Position numbers and translations under genes: made by a program | Shown here: positions 58,450 to 64,000 of the stretch, piece by piece | Layout: each line of letters begins with the position of its first letter | Position numbering within the stretch: position 1 is the stretch's first letter | Assembly (NCBI GenBank): GCA_946807835.1 | Contig: OX327693.1 | Span: forward strand, 4,853,501-4,917,500 | Origin: Ailanthus altissimus | Taxonomy: Eukaryota > Streptophyta > Magnoliopsida > Sapindales > Simaroubaceae | DNA: 64,000 bases | Reading direction: 5' to 3' | Notes under the pieces: generated by a model | Told to the model about the DNA's origin: nothing | The model's input: the letters and a program-made list of their open reading frames with translations, nothing else | Database searches by the model: none

Positions 58450-60799
58450 ATGCCCGAGTTTTTTGCATCTGTTGTATCAAAAGTTGCTGCTGCGATTCTA
58501 TGCCAGCGCAGTTATTTGGCTAACTACAAGAGCAATGTTGAAGATCTCAAGAACGAAGTTGACAAGTTGGAGCTTGCCAGCGTGGATGTGCAACATGGGG
58601 TTGTTGATGCGAGAAGGAATGGCGCAGAGATTGTTGATGACGTCGTGAAATGGCTGAGTAGTGTGGAAAAGATCATGGATGAAGCAGGAAGGCTTCTTGA
58701 AGATGAAGGGAAAGCGAAGAACCGATGTTTCCAGCCTAGTTTGAAGGCCCGCAATCAGCTTTTGAAGAAAGTAATGACGGAGTTGAAGGCTGTTGCTGGA
58801 AAAGGGAAATTCGATAATATTTCTTACTATACAATTCCAGAGTGCAGATCGCTTGTAGATGCTAGAGAATTCGTGGCCTTTGAATCAAGAAAGTTCACTC
58901 TGAATGGTATATTAGAGGCATTAAGTAATCCTAATGTCAACATGATTGGGGTGTACGGACTTGGTGGCATTGGCAAGACGACATTAGTGAAGGAAGTTGC
59001 TCGACAAGCCAGGGAAGACAAGCTCTTTGATGAGATGGTCTTTGTAGAGGTGTCACAGACTCCGGATGCGAAAAAGATTCAAGGGCAAATAGCGGATCAG
59101 CTAGATCTGAAGTTCTCTGAGGAGAGTGAGTCTGAAAGAGCAATGATGTTATGTGACCGATTAAAGAAAAAAAGGAAGGTCCTTGTTATATTAGATAATA
59201 TCTGGACAAGTCTTGATTTGGAGAGGGCTGGAATTCCTTTTGGAGATGCTCATATGGGATGTAAAATATTAGTGACATCAAGAAGTCAAGATGTTTTGGT
59301 AAGTGAGATGCATTCTCAAAATAATTTCTCTGTTTCCATTTTAAATGAAGAAGAAGCTTGGAGTCTTTTTACGAGAATGGTTGGTGACCATATTAAAGAG
59401 GGTGAATTTCACTCTGTTGCAACTGATGTAGCCAAAGAATGTGGTGGTTTACCTATTTCAATTGTAACGGTTGGAAGAGCATTAAGAAATAAGTCATTGT
59501 TTGACTGGAAGGATGCTTTGAAGAAACTGAGGTCTCCTGTCACAGGATTGGGTGCACGGGTAGATTCAACTATAGAGTTGAGTTATAGTTATTTGGAAGG
59601 TGAGGAACTGTAGTCAATTTTTTTGCTTTGCAGTCTAATGAAACATCCCTATGATGCTGCTGTCATGGAGTTGTTGAAATATGGAATGGGTTTGGGTTTA
59701 TTTGAGGATGCTTATACGATGCAAGAAAGGCGAGATAGAGTGCACTCATTGGTCTCTAAACTCAAAGACTCTTGTTTGTTGCTTGATGGTCATACCAAAG
59801 ACTCATTTTCTATGCATGATATTGTTCGTGATGTTGCTATATCAATTGCGTCCACATATCGCCATGTATTTACGTTGGGAACTGATAGGGACATACTTAA
59901 AAACTGCACTGCAATCTTCCTTCACGATTGTAATGCTGGGGAGCTTCCTGAAAGGTTGGAATATCCGCAACTTACATTTTTCTGTATGAATCCCAAGGAT
60001 TCTTCTTTCCAAATTCCTAACAGTTTTTTCACAGGGATATTAAAGCTAAAAGTTCTGGTGTTGAGTAGATTACAGTTATTGTCACTGCCATCATCATTTG
60101 ATCTCCTAATAAACCTTGAAACATTATGTCTGGATCAGTGCTTTCTGGGAGACATAGCTGTTATTGGGAACTTGAAGAAACTAACTAGAAATCCTTAGTT
60201 TTTCCCATTCTGATATGGAGCATTTGCCTAGAGAAATAGGTCAATTGACTCAGCTAAAGTTGTTAGATTTGAGCAATTGTTCAAAACTGAAAGTTGTGCC
60301 TCCAAATGTTATATCTCGTTTATCCCAATTGGAAGAACTTTATATGGGTAATACTTCTGTTGAATGGGAGTTTGAAGGACTCAAAACTGAAAGAAGTAAT
60401 GCTAGCCTTCAGGAGTTGAAGCATTTGTCTCACCTTACTACTTTGGAAATTTATATTCCAGATGCCATGATTCTACCAAAGGGATTGTTCTCCCAAAAGC
60501 TGGAAAGATACAAAATATTCATAGGAGATGAATGGGACTGGTCTGGTGAATATGAAAATAAAAGAATGTTAAAACTCAAGCTTCGTACTGACATTAACTT
60601 AAGTGAGATTATCAAGCAGTTGAAGGGAATGGAAGACCTATATTTGGACAAAGTTCCGGATATCAAGAATGTTGTTTATGAATTAGACATGGAGGGTTTT
60701 CCAGAATTGAAGCACCTCCATGTCCAAAATAATCCATTCATTTTATGTCTTGTTGACTCGATGGCATGGGTACATTGTGACCCGAGATGCAATAGTTGA
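58450..60799 (+). pseudogene. CC-NBS-LRR disease-resistance gene, broken and truncated
   Basis: This was an intracellular immune receptor of the At4g27190/RPS2-like CC-NBS-LRR class. I start at ATG 58450 (MPEFFASVVSKVAAAIL) rather than upstream. By residue: coiled-coil-type N-terminus 1-150; P-loop GVYGLGGIGKTT 167-178; RNBS-A FDEMVFVEVSQ 193-203; kinase-2 VLVILDNIW 244-252 (Asn where Asp is usual); RNBS-B CKILVTSRSQ 271-280; GLPL motif CGGLPISIVTVG 331-342. A TAG at 59611 interrupts codon 388, just before the RNBS-D-like SIFLLCSLM. The same frame continues through SMHDIVRDVA (MHD motif, about 59809) into LRRs. An ACTA duplication at 60182-60189 shifts the frame. LRRs resume in the new frame (DMEHLPREIGQLTQLKLLDL, about 60201) until homology ends near 60780. 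The family normally continues with many more repeats. Confidence 0.9.
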
Positions 60800-61399
60800 G
60801 ATGACATTTGTTAATCTCGACATTTGTTGGCGGAGATGGCCTTTGTAACCATTATATTTATTTAATTTTTATTATTCATACATAATTAATTATATTTATT
60901 TCATTTTTATTTAATTATTAATAAATATAATTTTAATAAAAAAATACCATTAAGTTTGTATTTATTTATGAAAATTATTTTTATTTATTTAGTTTAATTT
61001 AACTACATTAAATAATTTTATTATTTATGTACATTTTGTAGTAATATGATTAAAATAAATAAACAACTAATATAAAATAAATATAATTTTAATAAATAAA
61101 AAAATATTTAATTTAAATTTAATTAATAACTGTATCAAAAATACTGTATACTGTAGAGGGTACTGTACAAACAGTGAAAGGGTATATTTATCCAAAAATA
61201 ATTTATTTGGCTAAACAAATTAAAAATTTAAAATGGTGGCTAAAAAAGTTAAAGACCCCCTTAAATTTTGCTAATTTTAAAATTTTTCCTTTTTAAAATA
61301 AGTTCTTTCTCTATATGTTCTACTTCTTCTAACAATGCTACTAGCTATAAGAATGTGCTTTAAAAAAAAAACTCTTTTCTTCCAGTGAGCTCTTGCTCG
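60800..61399. other. AT-rich DNA after the NLR truncation point
   Basis: Dominated by TTTATTTAATT-type words with no coding motif. The phrase GGTGGCTAAAAAAGTTAAAG at 61233 resembles GGTGGCTAAAAAAATTTAC at 57921, upstream of the pseudogene. A repeat may therefore flank the gene on both sides. Confidence 0.5.
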
Positions 61400-61599
61400 T
61401 GAGAAAGTAAAAGCAGCCTTAACGCCATGGTCCTTTCACTCACTTTTTCCTGAGCGTAACAAGTTCCTTTTTAGTTAGATTTTCTTTCACTACTTCGTGA
61501 TTACAATTTCTATTGAGTTGAAGGGTTAGAAAAGGCCCATATTAGTATAGACACATAACAACTAATTAAGCTATGTAGTTCTCTGAAAATTTATGAGAC

Positions 61600-62870
61600 G
61601 GAAAGTAAGAAAATAGACTTCTCAGAACTAGTTGGTTTTACCAGAGAAAGACTGAAATCGGGATATCTGGTGGCTAAAGTCATGTCTATAAAAGCAATCA
61701 ATTGAGAAGCTTTCAGATCTAAAATAATTCAAATTTGGAGACCTCTAAAAAAGATTTAGATCGAAAGCCTGAGGAACAATAAGTTTTTATGCCTTTTTGA
61801 AGAAAAGCAGGATCTCAAAAATGTTACGGTGTTGGGCCCCTGGCATTTTGATAAGGCGCTAATAGTTCTTAACACAATTACATAGTTGGGAGAGGTAAAT
61901 AAAATGGTCTTCACATATGCTTCATTCTGGATCTAGCTTCACAATTTACATGTCTTATGTATGCATATAGATATGATCAAAGTATTGGCTTCCAAAGTAG
62001 GAGAAATTGACTTAGTTGAGAATGAATTTTGTATCGATAAATATGCTAGAATACGGGTTAAGGTGGACATTACCAAACCCCTAGGAAGGTTCTTGAAAAT
62101 TGTAGCTAATAATTCTAAAGAAGATATCGTTGTTCCTATTCTATAAAAAAAAAAAACCAGATTTTTGCTATGCATGTGGATGTATAAGGCATTCTTTTAG
62201 GGAGTACTTAAACTGTCCTCATTAATCTCCAATAAAGAGTAAGGCGAAAAGTAGTAAGGCGAAGATTGGGAACCCCAAAGAGCAGTTTCAGTATGGGTTA
62301 TGGATATGTGCTGGGAACTATACTATAGGGGCCGAATCTTCAAAGAAAAGAAAAAATGGGATACATAAGAAAGGAAAGGCAGAGAGGTTGAGGGTAGGGC
62401 AAAGAAGGATAAATGAGTAGGCAGCCATGAGAGCACAGGCAAACAACGAAAAGAGCCAGAGGAAAGACAAAGCCCAAACACATTTGTTGAACCCATTTTC
62501 TCAGGCAACCCAGGGAAGGACCCAATTCAAAATTGTGGTCTCAGCAAATCAGAAAGTCCCAGTTATTTCAAGAATTGGCTCGGAGGCTATCAGAGAGGCC
62601 AAAAATCCCTCTGTGATCAACATAGACCCTAAACTAGGTCTACCACTCACTAGCGGTTATTGTATAGCAGTTTTGGAGGATGGGAAAGAAGATAACGCAA
62701 TTGCAGAAGACAAGACAGGAGAAACTTTGGAGGGGTGTAGGAAAATCTCAAATGAAGTGGCGTTTCGAACTATGGGCTAGGGTTTAGATGATAAGGAAAA
62801 TGTAGATCCAGGAGAAATCCTAATAGAGAGAATCATGGCTGATACGGTAGCAGGTTAAGGGAAACACAAC
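61600..62870 (+). pseudogene. LINE ORF1 remnant (DUF4283 / CCHC knuckle)
   Basis: One frame runs from about 61600 to 62143, interrupted by several in-frame stops. It reads ELVGFTRERLKSGYLVAKVM, FRSKIIQIWRPL, VLGPWHFDKALIVL and FWI-stop-LHNL (the family has FWIQIHNLP), then RIRVKVDITKPLGRFLK (62060). A zinc knuckle follows, DFCYACGCIRHSFREY (about 62158), with the final Cys lost. The downstream basic region (62427-62780) is the poorly conserved ORF1 tail. ORF1 proteins bind LINE RNA. Confidence 0.8.
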
Positions 62871-63115
62871 CAAAAAAAATGGAAACACATAGCTAAGAAA
62901 TAAACCCAAGTAACCCTTTTACTGCAGAAGCCCAGCTCCAATAAAAAGAAAAATGAAATGCTTACAACTGGAAATTGAGTGGGGAAAAAAAGGAAGGTCA
63001 GTGCAGTTAACACAGGTAACGATCTTTCAAATATGGGATTAGAAGGGGAATTCAGTCACAAAGCTCTTGGAAACTTAATATTGGCGGAGACTGAGATTTA
63101 GTCCTGCTGACATAT

Positions 63116-63650
63116 ATGATTGTCTTTAGTTGGAATGTCTGAGGTTTGAGGAACCCTCGAACATTCAGTGTAATAAATAAGATTCTCCAAAACAAGAACC
63201 CTGAGATAGTGTTCCTGTGTGAAACCAAAATTAGTGTGGCAAATATGAAAAAGGTTAGCTGGAAGCTAGGCTTTAAGAATTGTCTAGCAGTGGAAAATGA
63301 TGGACTAAGTGGAGGTGTGGCCTTTTTGTGGAAACACCATATTGATTTGAAAGTTACTTCTTATAACAAATGCCATATAGATACAGTGATTAGTCAGGGA
63401 TCTACGAAAAGTTAGAGGTTCTCTGGAGTCTATGGTATGCCAAGCTCCAATGATAAAAAATTCACATAGAGGCTGCTAGAGAGATTAAAAGACAGTTCAA
63501 ACTTCAAAGCTCCTATGGTTATACTGTGGGGATTTCAATGAAATCCTCCACAATTATAAAAAATGTGGTGGTAATGTTAGAGGTTTTAAAGCTATCTAGG
63601 GCTTTAGAGATGCCTTAGAGGGGTTCCATACAACAAATCAAGCGTGGTCC
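63116..63650 (+). pseudogene. LINE ORF2 N-terminus: AP-endonuclease remnant
   Basis: It opens MIVFSWNV, then a TGA where the family has Arg, then GLRNPRTF. Next come IVFLCETKIS (the ETK/ETR endonuclease motif), GLSGGVAFLWK (the SGGLALLW motif) and VYGMPS. A frameshifted 'GGDFNEIL' region appears as ILWGFQ and NPPQL-like words near 63520-63555. The endonuclease would nick target DNA for target-primed reverse transcription. Stops, frameshifts and truncation make it inactive. Confidence 0.8.
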
Positions 63651-64000
63651 TATAGAATCTCACAATATGAAGTGTAGTCGTTGCGCACTAAGGTAACGAA
63701 CTGGATTGAATAATTCGATTCAGTAAATTCTAACAAAATTGAATAATTATTTCGAGATCCCTCAAGATGTATATTTGTCAATACTTAATCATTAAGTACA
63801 TCATTGAATTAGTTAACAAAAGTTATTAACCAATGAGATGTTAACAAGTGGCATAATTTAGTCCATGAATTATTTTTTACATTGAATTTACCATTTAACT
63901 TTGCTAGTAAAAACTAATATGGTAAATTATTTATTTAAAAATATTTTGAATAATTAATTTAATTAAATTTGTTAGGTAAAAGTTGAAACATATTAAATGG
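63651..64000 (+). mobile_element. 5'-truncated copia LTR fragment running off the window
   Basis: TCTCACAATATGAAGTGTAG and the following ACTGGATTGAATAATTCGAT match 22131-22200 of the element A LTR in the same orientation. The match continues through GTACATCATTGAATTAGTTAAC (as in 22270-22290). It joins the LINE endonuclease without spacer. Confidence 0.8.

Larger units (their letters stand above)
61400..63650 (+). mobile_element. LINE (non-LTR) retrotransposon remnant
   Basis: ORF1 (about 61600-62870) and the start of ORF2 (63116 onward) of a plant L1-type LINE are recognisable in order. Sequence homologous to the AP-endonuclease breaks off at about 63650, where an LTR fragment of the copia lineage begins. 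Reverse transcriptase, the 3' end and the poly-A tail are missing. Confidence 0.85.

Noticed and set aside
58524..59143. Minus-strand and alternate-frame ORFs over the NLR
   Set aside because: They are shadows of the NB-ARC coding strand, with no independent motif.
1..64000. CRISPR array, phage, bacterial operon or organellar insert
   Set aside because: No regularly spaced short repeats with unique spacers, no prokaryotic genes, and no chloroplast or mitochondrial genes were recognised. The only spaced motif set is the leader array described above.

Overview
The window is nuclear DNA of a flowering plant, almost certainly a dicot. It is strongly AT-rich and packed with plant-type Ty1/copia retrotransposons whose primer-binding sites match initiator tRNA-Met. 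It also carries hAT-type and LINE remnants and two broken plant disease-resistance (NLR/LRR) genes. No organellar or bacterial gene, rRNA, tRNA or CRISPR array was seen. The species cannot be named from this sequence alone. No intact protein-coding gene was found: every recognisable coding region carries stops, frameshifts or truncations.

Layout. 1-2645: an LTR fragment and an hAT transposase fragment, caught in a perfect 808-bp tandem duplication. 2646-14851: mostly unannotatable AT-rich DNA with a pair of diverged direct repeats around an unknown ORF, two small repeat arrays, a 314-bp hAT-like MITE (12000-12313) and a possible CACTA terminus. 14852-17133: a reverse-oriented solo LTR with target-site duplication (TSD) TATAG and a perfect 31-bp hairpin. 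17347-18110: an LTR of a second copia group. 18421-27352: a degenerate copia element A whose 5' LTR is split by a 2.6-kb insertion (TSD AAAAG). 27353-41343: a third LTR of that family, split by the 12-kb copia element B, which is itself split by an inverted solo LTR (32124-34229) and by an Athila-like LTR segment (about 36203-37627). 41390-43436: a reverse copia fragment. 43500-44315: an LRR pseudogene on the minus strand. 44673-47841: a reverse copia element with two LTRs and most of pol deleted. 47842-52245: AT-rich DNA with a second hAT-like MITE and two tandem arrays. 52246-57355: a structurally complete copia element with TSD ATTTT but dead coding capacity. 58050-60799: a CC-NBS-LRR pseudogene. 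61400-63650: a LINE remnant, joined at its right end to another LTR fragment that runs off the window.

The main theme is nested retrotransposition in a resistance-gene neighbourhood. Elements A and B, and the LTRs at 1-1255, 14852-17133, 32124-34229 and 63651-64000, belong to one broad lineage with LTRs of about 1.9-2.3 kb. The reverse elements at 17347, 41390 and 44673 and the forward element at 52246 form a second group with LTRs of about 0.5-0.9 kb.

The most unusual signal is in the untranslated leaders of elements A and B. Each holds four copies of a motif of about 20 nt at nearly the same spacing, downstream of a GC-rich patch. Similar GC-rich patches recur in the LTRs of the second copia group.
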